Numbered from the stretch's first letter, positions 40,703 through 50,659 are shown. The stretch: 64,000 bases of DNA from Streptomyces sp. NRRL F-2580 (GCF_000720115.1 NZ_JOIR01000016.1:55920-119919); one strand, 5' to 3'. Made by a program: numbers and translations. Notes: generated by a model not told the origin, from the letters alone.

Positions 40703-42154
40703 CTACTGCTGGTGCAGGCCGCGGCCCGCCAGGGACAGGAAGGCCTCGCCGACGGCCTCCGAGAGCGTCGGGTGGGCGTGGATGTGGCGGGCCACGTCGG
40801 ACGGCTCGGCGTCCCAGCCCACGATCAGCTGGCTCTCCGCGATCATCTCGGACACGTGCGGCCCGACCAGGTGCACGCCGAGCACCCGTCCGTGCCGCTC
40901 CGCGACCACCTTCACCGTGCCGCCCTGCCCGTGCACCATGCCCTTCGCCACGGCGGTCAGCGGCATCGTGTTCACCACCACGTCGTGCGCCGCCTCGCGC
41001 GCCTGCGCCTCCGTCAGCCCGACCGCGGCGGTCTGCGGCGCCGAGTACGTCACCCGCGGCACCGCCGCGTAGTCCACCGGTGCGCTCGCCACCCCGGCCA
41101 GCGTCTCGGCGACCAGCAGCCCCTCCGCGAAGGAGGCGTGCGCCAGCCCCGGCGAGGGCGGCGGCAGCAGGTCGCCCACCACGTGGACGCCGGGGACGGC
41201 GGTCTCCAGCCGGGACCAGTCGGCCGGCGCCACGAACCCCCGTTCGTCGGTGACCAGTCCGGCCGCCGCGAGGTCCAGCCCGTCCGTGACCGGGACCCGC
41301 CCGACCGCCACCAGCAGCCGCTCGGCCGTCAGCTCGCGGAGCTCCCCGCGCGCGGTGCGCACCGTGGCCCGGACGATCCCGTCCGCCACGGTGGCCCCCT
41401 CCAGCCGGGCCCCGGCCTGCACGTCGATGCCGCGCTTCTTCAGGCCCCGCGCCAGGTGCCGGGACACGTCCGCGTCCTCCAGCGGAACCAGCCGGTCGGC
41501 CGCCTCGACCAGGGTCACCTCGGCGCCCATGGAGCGGTGGAAGGAGGCGTACTCGACGCCGATCGCCCCACCGCCCAGTACCAGGACCGAAGCCGGCAGC
41601 CCGGGGGCGAACAGGGCGTCGTCGCTGGTCACCACCGTGGCCCCGTCGGGCTCCAGCCCGGGCAGGACCCGCGGCCGGGACCCGGTGGCGAGCACGATCC
41701 CGCGGGTCGCGGTGAACTCCCGCCCGTCCTCGGTGCGGATCGAGCGCGGACCGGTCAACCGCGCGCCGCTGCGCACCACGCGCACCCCGGCGTGCTCCAA
41801 GTGCCCCTCCACTCCCTTGTGGTTGCGGGAGACGATGTCGTCCCGGGTGGCGGTCAGCGCCGACCAGTCGACCGACTCCACGCTCGCCCGGACCCCCCAG
41901 CGCTCGCGCGCCTCGGCTATGCCGTCGACGAGTTCGGCCGCGTGCAGCATCGCCTTGCTGGGGATGCAGCCGCGGTGCAGGCAGGTCCCGCCGACCTTGT
42001 CGCGTTCCGCGAGCAGGACGGTCAGGCCGAGGGCCGAGGCGCGCAGGGCGGTGCTGTAGCCGCCGGTGCCACCGCCGATCACGATCACGTCCACGGTGCT
42101 GTCGTCGGTCACGTCGGTCACGTCGGTCGCGTCGTTGTGCACGTCTTGGGTCAT
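40703..42154 (-). CDS. lpd: Dihydrolipoyl dehydrogenase-like flavoprotein
   Basis: 483 residues. FAD-binding DVIVIGGGTGGYSTALRA, redox disulfide GGTCLHRGCIPSK, NAD-binding LGGGAIGVEYAS, GDLLPPPSPGLAHAS and active-site His in AHPTLSEAVGEAF. It reoxidises protein lipoamide for 2-oxoacid dehydrogenases or glycine cleavage; no E1/E2 genes are adjacent. The ATG at 42154 gives MTQDVHNDATD. It is divergent from a LysR regulator. Confidence 0.93.
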   Translation of the reverse strand: MTQDVHNDATDVTDVTDDSTVDVIVIGGGTGGYSTALRASALGLTVLLAERDKVGGTCLHRGCIPSKAMLHAAELVDGIAEARERWGVRASVESVDWSALTATRDDIVSRNHKGVEGHLEHAGVRVVRSGARLTGPRSIRTEDGREFTATRGIVLATGSRPRVLPGLEPDGATVVTSDDALFAPGLPASVLVLGGGAIGVEYASFHRSMGAEVTLVEAADRLVPLEDADVSRHLARGLKKRGIDVQAGARLEGATVADGIVRATVRTARGELRELTAERLLVAVGRVPVTDGLDLAAAGLVTDERGFVAPADWSRLETAVPGVHVVGDLLPPPSPGLAHASFAEGLLVAETLAGVASAPVDYAAVPRVTYSAPQTAAVGLTEAQAREAAHDVVVNTMPLTAVAKGMVHGQGGTVKVVAERHGRVLGVHLVGPHVSEMIAESQLIVGWDAEPSDVARHIHAHPTLSEAVGEAFLSLAGRGLHQQ

Positions 42155-42237
42155 GTGCCCAGCCTGGACCGGCCGTCGCGCCACGTCCAAGGAAATGATC
42201 TTCTGGGTCCCATGCGCGCTCTTTATGCTTCCGGCTC

Positions 42238-43146
42238 ATGAGCCTGCGCCAGATGGAGTACTTCCTCGCCGTCGTGGAGGAGTCCTCCTTCACCCGCGCC
42301 GCGGACGCCCTGCACGTCACCCAGCCCGCCCTGTCCCACCAGGTCAAGGCCTTGGAGCGGTCCGTCGGCGGCGCCCTGCTGGAGCGCCTGCCGCGCGGGG
42401 TCCGGCTCACTCCCATGGGCCGTGCCTTCCTCCCGCACGCGCAGCTCGCCGTCCGCAGCGCCCGCCAGGCCGAGCGGGCGGCCCGCGCCGCCGCCGGCGT
42501 GGCGGGCGGCGAACTGCACGTCGCCACCGTGCACGCCCTGGCCGTCGGCCTGCTCCCGGGCATCGCCGCCCGCTGGCGGGCGCTGCACCCGGGGGTGTCG
42601 CTGGTCCTGCGGGAGTACGGCTCCACCGACGCGCTGGAGGAGCAGCTGGAGCGGGGCGTCGCCGACCTCGCGGTGGGCCCGGAGCCCGCGGAGTGGATGG
42701 GACCGCTGCTGCGGATCGGGCGGGAGGAGCTGGTCATCGTCGTCCCCTTCGACGATCCGCTGGCCGGGCGGGGAGCCGTCCGCCTCGCCGAGCTCGCCGA
42801 TCGCGACTGGATCCGCTGTGCGATGGAACCGCTGGCCGACGGCGTCCTCGTACTGGACCGGGCGTGCGGCGCGGTCGGCTTCACCCCGCGCACGGTGCTG
42901 CGTACGGAGCACACCTCGACGGCCGTACGGATGGCGGCCGCCGGGGTGGGCGTCGTCATGGCCCCGGCCCACATGGTCCGGGGCGCCGTCGGCGAGGACT
43001 GCGTACTGCTCTCCCTCGATCCGCCGTGGCACCGGTCCCTGGCGGTCTTCTCCCGGGTCCCGCTGACCGGTGCGGCCGAGGCCTTCGCGGAGCTGTTCGG
43101 GGCCCGGGCCGCGGCGGTTCCGGCCGCGAGTGCGCGGCCGGACTGA
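42238..43146 (+). CDS. LysR-family transcriptional regulator
   Basis: 302 residues. The N-terminal HTH is LRQMEYFLAVVEESSFTRAADALHVTQPALSHQVKALE; the effector-binding domain follows (ADLAVGPEPAEWMGPLLRI). It is divergent from the lpd-like gene, with 83 bases between starts, so autoregulation and control of that gene are likely. The effector is unknown. Confidence 0.92.
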   Translation: MSLRQMEYFLAVVEESSFTRAADALHVTQPALSHQVKALERSVGGALLERLPRGVRLTPMGRAFLPHAQLAVRSARQAERAARAAAGVAGGELHVATVHALAVGLLPGIAARWRALHPGVSLVLREYGSTDALEEQLERGVADLAVGPEPAEWMGPLLRIGREELVIVVPFDDPLAGRGAVRLAELADRDWIRCAMEPLADGVLVLDRACGAVGFTPRTVLRTEHTSTAVRMAAAGVGVVMAPAHMVRGAVGEDCVLLSLDPPWHRSLAVFSRVPLTGAAEAFAELFGARAAAVPAASARPD

Positions 43147-43198
43147 GCGGCGGACGCGCCGAGGCACCCGCGGGCTCCCGGCCGGCGTCCGCGGAGGA

Positions 43199-45469
43199 TC
43201 ACCGGCGGAGCCAGACCCCCACCGGGCGGCCGGCCAGCAGGTCGGCCATGTCGACCGAACCGCTGTGCGAGACGGGGGAGTTCGCGTCGGGGTGCGGGGG
43301 GAGGGCGGGGGTCCACGTGCCGGGCGGCAGGGGCAGCCGGGTGCCGCGCCAGCCGCCGGACGCGGCCAGCCGGTGGGACAGCCGGGTGGCCGCCACCAGC
43401 AGGCCGGGGGACCGGGTGAACGCCACCAGATGGCCGGCCGCCGGGCCCTGCGCCGGGACGGGGGCGTAGCCCCGGAAGAGCTCCGGACGGTCCCGGCGCA
43501 GCCGCAGCAGGGCGGCCGTCAGGGCCAGCTTCTCCTCGGCCGGGCCCTGTGGGGCGGCCCCCGTGTCCAGCCGCGCCAGCTCCTGGCGGGGGAAGCGGGC
43601 CGGGCGCCGGTTGTCGGGGTCGACGAGGGCCCGGTACTCGGTCTCGGCACCCTGGTAGACCTCCGGGACCCCCGGCATCGCCAGGTGCAGCAGCGTCATG
43701 CCGAGGACGTTGGCGCGGGCGGCCTCCGCCAGCTCCACGGGGAGGTCGAGGGGGGCCCGTACGTATCCGGTCACCTCCGCCTCGTAGCCCTCGTCCGGCT
43801 CCGTCCAGCTGGTGCGCAGGGCGGCCTCGCGGACCGCCTTGAGCAGCGCCTCGGACAGCCGGGGCACGGCGTCGGGGACCGGGCCGAGCCCGAGTGCGGT
43901 CTGCCGGGCCATCCAGGCCAGGTGGGGGTCGGGGCCGTCGGGCCGGCCCATCAGTTCCGGTGCCTGTGACAGGGCCGCGATCCGGGCCCGGACGTCCGCG
44001 CTGCGCTTGGTGTCGTGCGTGGACAGCACCGTCCCGGCCGCGGGCCACTCCCGGGCCTGGGCGGCGCAGTAGGCGTGGAACTCCGCGGCCGACACCGCTG
44101 GTCGGCCCGGCTCGCCGCCGACCTCGGTCGCCGACAGCAGGGGTGCGTACCGGTAGAAGGCGCGGTCCTCCAGGGACTTGGCGCGCAGCGCCGCCGAGGT
44201 CTGCGCGAAGCGGGCCGCGAAGGCCGGGTCCCGCAGCAGCAGTTCCCGTACGCCGGCCACCGCGCCGGGGCCGGCCACCGCGGCCGCCTGCTCCAGGGCC
44301 TGCGGCGGCAGCTCCGAATCGCCGGGGTAGGGCCGGTAGACGGGAAAGGCGATCAGCAACTCACGCACCGCCCCGGCCAGTTCGGGTCCGGACCGGCGTT
44401 CCAGCGTCCGCAGTTCGGCGGCCAGGTCACCGGTCAGTACCTCCCGTGCGCACGCCCGCGCCGCCTCCGGCCACCGCGGCAGCCCGGTGGACCGCCCGTA
44501 CCGGGCCGCCAGCTCCGCGGCCCCCGCCGGATCGGTGAACACCCCGTCCACCCGGTACAGCGCGTCGTACCCGGTGGTGCCCGCCACCGGCCACGCGGGC
44601 GGCAGCCGCTCGTCGCGGGCGAGGATCTTCTCGACGACCACCCAGCAGCCGTCCCCGGCCGCCGCGCGCAGCCGCCGCAGGTACTCCTCCGGGTCCGCCA
44701 GGCCGTCCACGTGGTCGATCCGCAGCCCCTGCACGACACCGTCCCGGAGCAGCTCCAGCACTTTCGCGTGGGTGGCGGTGAACACCTCCGGGTCCTCCAC
44801 GCGGACCCCGATCAGATCCGAAATGGTGAAGAAGCGCCGGTAGTTGAGCGCGGTCCGGGCCTCCCGCCACCAGGCCGGCCGGTACCACTGCGCGGCGAGC
44901 AGCTCGGGCAGCGCCAGCCCCTCGGTGCCGGCCCGCAGCGGGAACTCCTGCTCGCCGTAGCGCAGTACGCCGCCGTCGGCCGTCAGCTCGCACGACTCCG
45001 CCGGCCCGGCGAGCACCGGCAGCAGCACCTGCCCGCCCCCGGCCTCCCAGTCGATGTCGAACCAGCGGGCGTACGGCGAGCCGGGTCCGTCCCGCAGCAC
45101 CTCCCACAGGGGCTGGTTCAGCCGCAGCGGCGTCGGCACGGCCATGTGGTTGGGCACGATGTCGAGGACCAGGCCGAGCCCGTGCGCCCGGGCCGCCCGG
45201 GCCAGGGAGCGCAGGCCCGGCTCGCCGCCGAGCTCGGCCCGTACGCGGGAGTGGTCGGTGACGTCGTACCCGTGCGCGGAGCCGGGTACCGCCTCCAGTA
45301 CGGGGGAGAGGTGCAGGTGCGACACGCCGAGCGAGGCGAGGTACGGTACGGCTGCCTCGGCCGCCGCGAAGGGGAACTCCGGACGCAGCTGGAGGCGGTA
45401 GGTCGACGCCGGAGTGACAGGTGCCGGAACATTAGATTCCGATTCAGTGACCGGTTGCGGCTGGCTCAT
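43199..45469 (-). CDS. treY: Malto-oligosyltrehalose synthase
   Basis: 756 residues of GH13. It converts the reducing end of maltodextrin to a trehalosyl unit. STYRLQLRPEFPFAAA start, LSPVLEAVPGSAHGYDVTDH, nucleophile in QGLRIDHVDGLADP, acid Glu in VVVEKILA, and VLSTHDTKRSADVRAR near the end are TreY signatures. The ATG at 45469 is followed by a variable region; the domain begins near residue 22, so a shorter start is possible. It supplies TreZ (25503-27287) and acts on chains released by GlgX. Confidence 0.95.
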   Translation of the reverse strand: MSQPQPVTESESNVPAPVTPASTYRLQLRPEFPFAAAEAAVPYLASLGVSHLHLSPVLEAVPGSAHGYDVTDHSRVRAELGGEPGLRSLARAARAHGLGLVLDIVPNHMAVPTPLRLNQPLWEVLRDGPGSPYARWFDIDWEAGGGQVLLPVLAGPAESCELTADGGVLRYGEQEFPLRAGTEGLALPELLAAQWYRPAWWREARTALNYRRFFTISDLIGVRVEDPEVFTATHAKVLELLRDGVVQGLRIDHVDGLADPEEYLRRLRAAAGDGCWVVVEKILARDERLPPAWPVAGTTGYDALYRVDGVFTDPAGAAELAARYGRSTGLPRWPEAARACAREVLTGDLAAELRTLERRSGPELAGAVRELLIAFPVYRPYPGDSELPPQALEQAAAVAGPGAVAGVRELLLRDPAFAARFAQTSAALRAKSLEDRAFYRYAPLLSATEVGGEPGRPAVSAAEFHAYCAAQAREWPAAGTVLSTHDTKRSADVRARIAALSQAPELMGRPDGPDPHLAWMARQTALGLGPVPDAVPRLSEALLKAVREAALRTSWTEPDEGYEAEVTGYVRAPLDLPVELAEAARANVLGMTLLHLAMPGVPEVYQGAETEYRALVDPDNRRPARFPRQELARLDTGAAPQGPAEEKLALTAALLRLRRDRPELFRGYAPVPAQGPAAGHLVAFTRSPGLLVAATRLSHRLAASGGWRGTRLPLPPGTWTPALPPHPDANSPVSHSGSVDMADLLAGRPVGVWLRR

Positions 45470-45551
45470 GAGAACGTACGTACCCAACCTGCCGGATTCC
45501 GTGCCATGACCCAATGCATCCGAGTGACTGCGCCGAGTTAATGTCGATCAA

Positions 45552-46835
45552 GTGGTTGGAACCGTCAACACCTATCGAAAAGTCATCGCCCTGACCGGGC
45601 CCCTACTCCCGCTCGTCTCTTTCCTCGCCCGACTGCCCGTCGCGATGTCCCAGTTCGGCAGCTTCCTGCTGGTCGCCCAGACCAGCGGCTCCCTCGCCAC
45701 CGCCGGCGTGGTCGGAGGCGCCCTCTCCCTGGGCCAGGTCCTCTTCGGACCCGTCCTCGGCTGGCTCGCCGACCGGCACGGGCAGCGGCCCGTCGTCCTG
45801 GCCGCCGCCGCCGTCAACGCGGTGGCCACCGCCGCCCTGGTAACGGGCGCCCTCACCCACCTGGCCACCGTGCCGCTCGCCGCGATCGGCGCCCTCACCG
45901 GCGCCTCCGTACCACTGATCGGGCCGCTCGCCCGGACCCGCTCCGTGGCCCTGGCCCACCGGGCCGGCGCCGACGAGAGCGTCGTGGGCGCCGTCCACGC
46001 GCTCGAAGGCACCCTGGACGAGGTCTCCTTCGTCTTCGGACCCGCCCTGGTCGGGATGGCCGCGCTCCTCGCGCACCCGGCGGTCGCCCTCGGCGGCGCG
46101 GCGGGCCTCGTCGCCGTCTTCGGCACCGCCTACGCCCTGCACCCGACCGCCGCCGTCACGGCCGGGGCCCCCGCGCGCGGACGAGGCACGGGAAACCGGG
46201 TCCGGCCGCCCGGCGTGGTCTACGCCGTACGCGGCTCCCTCGCCCTCCAGGGCGCGATGTTCGGCGCCTGCCAGGCCGGCATCACCGCACTGACCATCCG
46301 GCTGGGCGTCCCCGACCAGGCCGCCGTCGTCTACTCCGCGATGGGCGTCGTCAGCGCCGCCGTCGGTCTCTCGCTCGGCGCGCTGCCCGCCCGCTTCGGA
46401 CTGCGGCTGCGCTGGCGGGTGGCGACCGCAGCGGCCCTGGTGCTCTCGGCGCCGTTGCTGGTCACCGACAGCCTGTGGCCCCTGTACGCCGTCGTCACCG
46501 TCCTCGGGGCGGCCTACGCGCCCCACCTGATCACCGCCTTCGCCCTCACCGAGCGGGCCGTGGAACCGGCCCGGCTCTCCACGTCCATGGCCTTCGCCGC
46601 CAGCTGCCTGGTGGCCGGGCAGGCCACCGCGCTCGTCGTCTGCGGGCGCCTCGCCGAGCGGTACGGCCCCGCCGGGGCCTTCGCCGTCGCCGTCGGGGCC
46701 GCCGCGCTCTGCCTGACCCTCGCCCTCGTCACCCGGGTGCCCGCCGCCCGTACGCACACCGCCGCCTTCGCCCCCGGCCCGCGGACCGCCTCGCAGGTGG
46801 CCGACGAGAACGGCGCCGCCTACGCCGGGCGCTGA
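45552..46835 (+). CDS. MFS transporter
   Basis: 427 residues with about 12 helices. Loop 2-3 signature GWLADRHGQRPVV and a long Ala/Gly-rich membrane core. The GTG at 45552 lacks a clear ribosome binding site. It lies between treY and glgX on the opposite strand, overlapping glgX tail-to-tail by 16 bases. The substrate is unknown; sugar transport is only suggested by context. Confidence 0.88.
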   Translation: MVGTVNTYRKVIALTGPLLPLVSFLARLPVAMSQFGSFLLVAQTSGSLATAGVVGGALSLGQVLFGPVLGWLADRHGQRPVVLAAAAVNAVATAALVTGALTHLATVPLAAIGALTGASVPLIGPLARTRSVALAHRAGADESVVGAVHALEGTLDEVSFVFGPALVGMAALLAHPAVALGGAAGLVAVFGTAYALHPTAAVTAGAPARGRGTGNRVRPPGVVYAVRGSLALQGAMFGACQAGITALTIRLGVPDQAAVVYSAMGVVSAAVGLSLGALPARFGLRLRWRVATAAALVLSAPLLVTDSLWPLYAVVTVLGAAYAPHLITAFALTERAVEPARLSTSMAFAASCLVAGQATALVVCGRLAERYGPAGAFAVAVGAAALCLTLALVTRVPAARTHTAAFAPGPRTASQVADENGAAYAGR

Positions 46836-48934
46836 AGCACCACCAGAGACCGACCCGTCAGCGCCACCCGGTCGCCGGCCGCGTACTGCGGCCCGGTACC
46901 GGGTGGCAGCACGTCCGCCCGCGCCGTGTCCACCACCAGGTGCCACTGCGCGCCGTGCCCCGCCGGAATCGTGAAGTCCTGCGGATCCGCGCCCGAGTTG
47001 AACATCAGCAGGAACGAGTCGTCGGTGATCCGCTCCCCGCGGGTGCCCGGCTCGGAGATCGCCTCCCCGTTGAGGAACACGGTCAGCGCCCGCGCGTGCT
47101 GCGCCTGCCAGTCCCGCGCCCGCATCACCTCGCCGTGCGGGGTGAACCAGGCGATGTCGGAGAGCTCGTCGTGCGTCCCCTCCACCGGCCGGCCGTGGAA
47201 GAACCGGCGCCGCCGGAAGACCGGGTGGTCCCGGCGCAGCCACACCATCCGCCGGGTGAACTCCAGCAGCGACGGCGACGGTTTGCCCGGCTCCGGCCAG
47301 CGCACCCACGACAGCTCGTTGTCCTGGCAGTACGCGTTGTTGTTGCCGCCCTGGGTGCGGCCGAACTCGTCGCCGTGGCTGAGCATGGGCACCCCCTGCG
47401 ACAGCATCAGGGTGGCCGTGAAGTTGCGCATCTGGCGCTCGCGCAGCTCCAGCACCTCCGGATCCTCCGTCGGCCCCTCCACCCCGCAGTTCCAGGACCG
47501 GTTGTGGGTCTCGCCGTCCCGATTGCCCTCCCGGTTGGCCTCGTTGTGCTTCTCGTTGTACGAGACCAGGTCGTTCAGGGTGAAACCGTCGTGACAGGTG
47601 GTGAAGTTGATCGACGCCAGCGGGCGCCGCCCGTCGTCCTGGTACAGGTCCGAGGAGCCGGTCAGCCGCCCGGCGAACTCCGCGAGCGTGCGCGGCTGCC
47701 CGCGCCAGAGGTCCCGTACGGTGTCCCGGTACTTGCCGTTCCACTCGGTCCACAGCGGCGGGAAGTTGCCCACCTGGTAGCCCCCCTCGCCCAGGTCCCA
47801 GGGCTCCGCGATCAGCTTCACCTGGCTGACCACCGGATCCTGCTGGACCAGGTCGAAGAACGAGGACAGCCGGTCCACCTCGTGGAACTGGCGGGCCAGC
47901 GTCGCCGCCAGGTCGAAGCGGAAGCCGTCCACGTGCATCTCGGTGACCCAGTAGCGCAGCGAGTCCATGATCAGCTGGAGCACGTGCGGGGAGCGCATCA
48001 GCAGCGAGTTGCCCGTGCCGGTGGTGTCCATGTAGTGCCGCGGATCGTCCGCCAGCCGGTAGTACGAGGCGTTGTCGAGCCCGCGGAAGGACAGCGTCGG
48101 GCCCAGGTGGTTGCCCTCCGCGGTGTGGTTGTAGACCACGTCGAGGATCACCTCGATCCCCGCCTCGTGCAGGGCCCGGACCGCCGACTTGAACTCCAGC
48201 ACCTGCTGGCCGCGGTCGCCCGAGGCGTAGCCGTTGTGCGGGGCGAAGAAACCGATCGTGTTGTAGCCCCAGTAGTTGCTCAGCCCGTCGTTGACCAGCC
48301 GGTGGTCGTTGACGAACTGGTGCACCGGCATCAGCTCCAGCGCCGTCACGCCGAGCTTGGCGAGGTGCCCGATGACCGCCGGGTGCGCGAGCGCCCCGTA
48401 CGTGCCGCGCAGCTCCTCGGGCAGGTCCGGATGGCGCATCGTCAGGCCCTTGACGTGCGCCTCGTACAGCACGGTGTGGTGGTACTCGTGGCGCGGCGGC
48501 CGGTCGTTGGCCCAGTCGAAGTACGGGTTCACCACGACCGAGCTCATGGTGTGCGGGGCGGAGTCCAGGTCGTTGCGCGAGTCGGGCCGGCCGAAGTGGT
48601 AGCCGTACACCGCCTCGCCCCACGTCACCCGGCCGCTGATGGCCCGCGCGTACGGGTCCAGCAGCAGCTTCGCCGCGTTGCAGCGCCGCCCGCGCTCGGG
48701 CTCGTACGGGCCGTGGACGCGGAAACCGTAGCGCTGACCCGGCATGACCCCGGGCAGGTACGCGTGGCGGACGAAGGCGTCCGTCTCGCGCAGTTCCACG
48801 GCGGACTCCGAGCCGTCGTCGTGGAGGAGGCACAGCTCGATGCGTCGGGCGGCCTCGGAGTAGACCGCGAAATTGGTGCCGGCGCCGTCGTAAGTGGCGC
48901 CGAGCGGATACGCCTGTCCCGGCCAGACCTGCAT
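46820..48934 (-). CDS. glgX: Glycogen debranching enzyme
   Basis: 704 residues of GH13 isoamylase type. N-terminal CBM48 (WPGQAYPLGATYDGAGTNFAVYSE), HVKGLTMRHPDLP, nucleophile in VDGFRFDLAATLAR, acid in KLIAEPWDLG, transition-state Asp in FTTCHDGFTLNDLVSY, and QGVPMLSHGDEFGRTQGGNNNAYCQDNE. It hydrolyses alpha-1,6 branches to supply linear chains to TreY/TreZ. The ATG at 48934 gives the usual MQVWPGQAYPLG start. Confidence 0.96.
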   Translation of the reverse strand: MQVWPGQAYPLGATYDGAGTNFAVYSEAARRIELCLLHDDGSESAVELRETDAFVRHAYLPGVMPGQRYGFRVHGPYEPERGRRCNAAKLLLDPYARAISGRVTWGEAVYGYHFGRPDSRNDLDSAPHTMSSVVVNPYFDWANDRPPRHEYHHTVLYEAHVKGLTMRHPDLPEELRGTYGALAHPAVIGHLAKLGVTALELMPVHQFVNDHRLVNDGLSNYWGYNTIGFFAPHNGYASGDRGQQVLEFKSAVRALHEAGIEVILDVVYNHTAEGNHLGPTLSFRGLDNASYYRLADDPRHYMDTTGTGNSLLMRSPHVLQLIMDSLRYWVTEMHVDGFRFDLAATLARQFHEVDRLSSFFDLVQQDPVVSQVKLIAEPWDLGEGGYQVGNFPPLWTEWNGKYRDTVRDLWRGQPRTLAEFAGRLTGSSDLYQDDGRRPLASINFTTCHDGFTLNDLVSYNEKHNEANREGNRDGETHNRSWNCGVEGPTEDPEVLELRERQMRNFTATLMLSQGVPMLSHGDEFGRTQGGNNNAYCQDNELSWVRWPEPGKPSPSLLEFTRRMVWLRRDHPVFRRRRFFHGRPVEGTHDELSDIAWFTPHGEVMRARDWQAQHARALTVFLNGEAISEPGTRGERITDDSFLLMFNSGADPQDFTIPAGHGAQWHLVVDTARADVLPPGTGPQYAAGDRVALTGRSLVVLQRPA

Positions 48935-49217
48935 AGATAACGACTCTTCCCGCGTTGTCGGATGTCCCGGCTGATCCGGCGTGGACCACGTCACTGTTCC
49001 GATCTTCCCCGAAAGAGGGCGTCCACGCGCGGACTTGGGAGGGGTCCTACCGGGTGACCCGCAGAGCTGGTATGCGGGTCAGCGGACTGTCTGCGGATCG
49101 GATAATGGGTCAACGGGCGACAGGTGGGGGTCCATCGGGCTGCACCGGGCCGCGCGCGCGGAGTACCCTTCCGTGATCACTGGAGACGGGCGTCCAGACG
49201 CAGAAGGCGGTGCACGG

Positions 49218-50507
49218 GTGAGCTCGGGAGGTCTGGAGCTGCCCCCTGGTGACAGCAGTCACGAGGGTGGCCCGGCGGACGCCCCAGGAGGTGTCCCGGG
49301 CGGGGCACCGACGGGGATCGCGGCCGGAGCGGTCTCCCTGGCGGGCGGACCGGCGGAGGCCGGGAGCGCCGGGGGTCCTGGATCCGCCGGCGCCGAACTC
49401 GACTGGAGCACGGAGGCCTGGAGCGAGGTCCGCACTCGGGCGCAGCGGGCCGGCCGAGCGTACATCTGGCTGAACCTCATCGAACAGCGGCTGCGCTCGG
49501 TGGTCGGGGCGGTGCTCCGGCCGATCTACGAGCCGGTGCACGGCGGGGACGACTGGGTGGTCGCGGCCGCCGGGCCCGCCGGGCAGGAATGGGTGCAGCG
49601 GGCCGTGGCCGTCCGCGAGGTCAGCCGGCGCAAGGGCTACCTGCTCGACTCGGCCGACGACAACGTGCTGAGCTTCCTGACCCTGCCCCAGCTGCGGGAG
49701 CTGATGGTCCAGCACTGGCCGTGCTTCGAGCCGTACTTCGACGACCGGCGCGAGATCGAGCTGGCCCTGGACGAGCTGGAGGTCACCCGCAACGTCGTCT
49801 CCCGCAACCGGGCGCTGTCGCGGCCCGTACTGGAGCAGGCGGAACGGGCCTCGGCGCGGCTGCTGGAGGTCCTCGGCGGCGGCGCCGGCAGCCCCTCGGC
49901 GGACCGGCTGCCGATCGACGCCGTCGAGGACCTGGTGGGCGACCGCTACGCGGACGTCATCTCCGTCCACCCGGACCGGGTGCGCCTGCAGCGGCAGCTC
50001 CCCGCGGAGGACCTCTTCGGGGGCGCGCGGCGGCTCGACGCCATCGGCATAGGGCTCAACCTGCTGGTCCAGAACTTCTCGGGCCGAAGACTCGTCCGGC
50101 TCACGGAGGCCGGCTGCCGGGTGCGGCTGCTGTTCCTGAACCCGGCGAGCAGCGCGGTCAAGCGGCGCGAGCGGGAACTGGGACTGCGCAAGGGCGAGCT
50201 GAGCCGCTCGGTGGAGATGAACATCCTGCACGTCCGCCGGGTCCGGGCGGGCCTGCGGGACCCCTCGCGCTTCGAGATCCACGTCTTCGACGAGACCCCG
50301 CGCTTCACCGCCTACCTGGTGGAGGGGAACTCCTCGGGCATCGCGGTGGTCCAGTCGTACCTGCGGCGGGCGCGCGGGATGGAATCGCCCGTCCTGGTCC
50401 TGCGGGGCGGCGGGCGCGGCGTCCCGAAGGACGCGGACCACGGGCTGTTCGCGACGTACCGGGAGGAGTTCGAGTCGATGTGGGAGGACTCCCGCCCCGT
50501 GTCGTGA
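49218..50507 (+). CDS. SAV2148-family HEPN-domain protein
   Basis: 429 residues. A Gly/Pro-rich N-terminus (SSGGLELPPGDSS) is followed by a helical HEPN-like region (AYIWLNLIEQRLRSVVGAVL, VAVREVSRRKGYLLDSADDNVLSFLTLPQLRELM) and a C-terminal part (VRLLFLNPASSAV, FDETPRFTAYLVEG) with PLD-like texture. The GTG at 49218 matches family starts; another GTG at 49173 has GGAG ahead. HEPN proteins are often RNases, but the usual Rx4-6H motif is not obvious here. It is conserved in streptomycetes; the role is unknown. Confidence 0.8.
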   Translation: MSSGGLELPPGDSSHEGGPADAPGGVPGGAPTGIAAGAVSLAGGPAEAGSAGGPGSAGAELDWSTEAWSEVRTRAQRAGRAYIWLNLIEQRLRSVVGAVLRPIYEPVHGGDDWVVAAAGPAGQEWVQRAVAVREVSRRKGYLLDSADDNVLSFLTLPQLRELMVQHWPCFEPYFDDRREIELALDELEVTRNVVSRNRALSRPVLEQAERASARLLEVLGGGAGSPSADRLPIDAVEDLVGDRYADVISVHPDRVRLQRQLPAEDLFGGARRLDAIGIGLNLLVQNFSGRRLVRLTEAGCRVRLLFLNPASSAVKRRERELGLRKGELSRSVEMNILHVRRVRAGLRDPSRFEIHVFDETPRFTAYLVEGNSSGIAVVQSYLRRARGMESPVLVLRGGGRGVPKDADHGLFATYREEFESMWEDSRPVS

Positions 50508-50596
50508 CCCCCCTGAGGGGGGTGTCGTCGGGTTTGTCAGTGCCCCGTGGCAGGCTGAAAGCCGTTGACCGAAGGCGTACGGGGGAGGGGCACGGC

Positions 50597-50659
50597 ATGG
50601 GGGATCTGGAACGGACCGGCGCGGGGGAACCGGGGGAATCGCGGGGGTTCCTGCGATGA
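50597..50659 (+). CDS. Candidate 20-residue leader peptide before exonuclease
   Basis: An ATG at 50597 behind GGGGGAGGGG opens MGDLERTGAGEPGESRGFLR, whose TGA overlaps the exonuclease ATG (ATGA). The strong ribosome binding site and coupling overlap are suggestive. It may be a leader that couples translation, or simply the mRNA leader. No domain is seen. Confidence 0.35.
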   Translation: MGDLERTGAGEPGESRGFLR

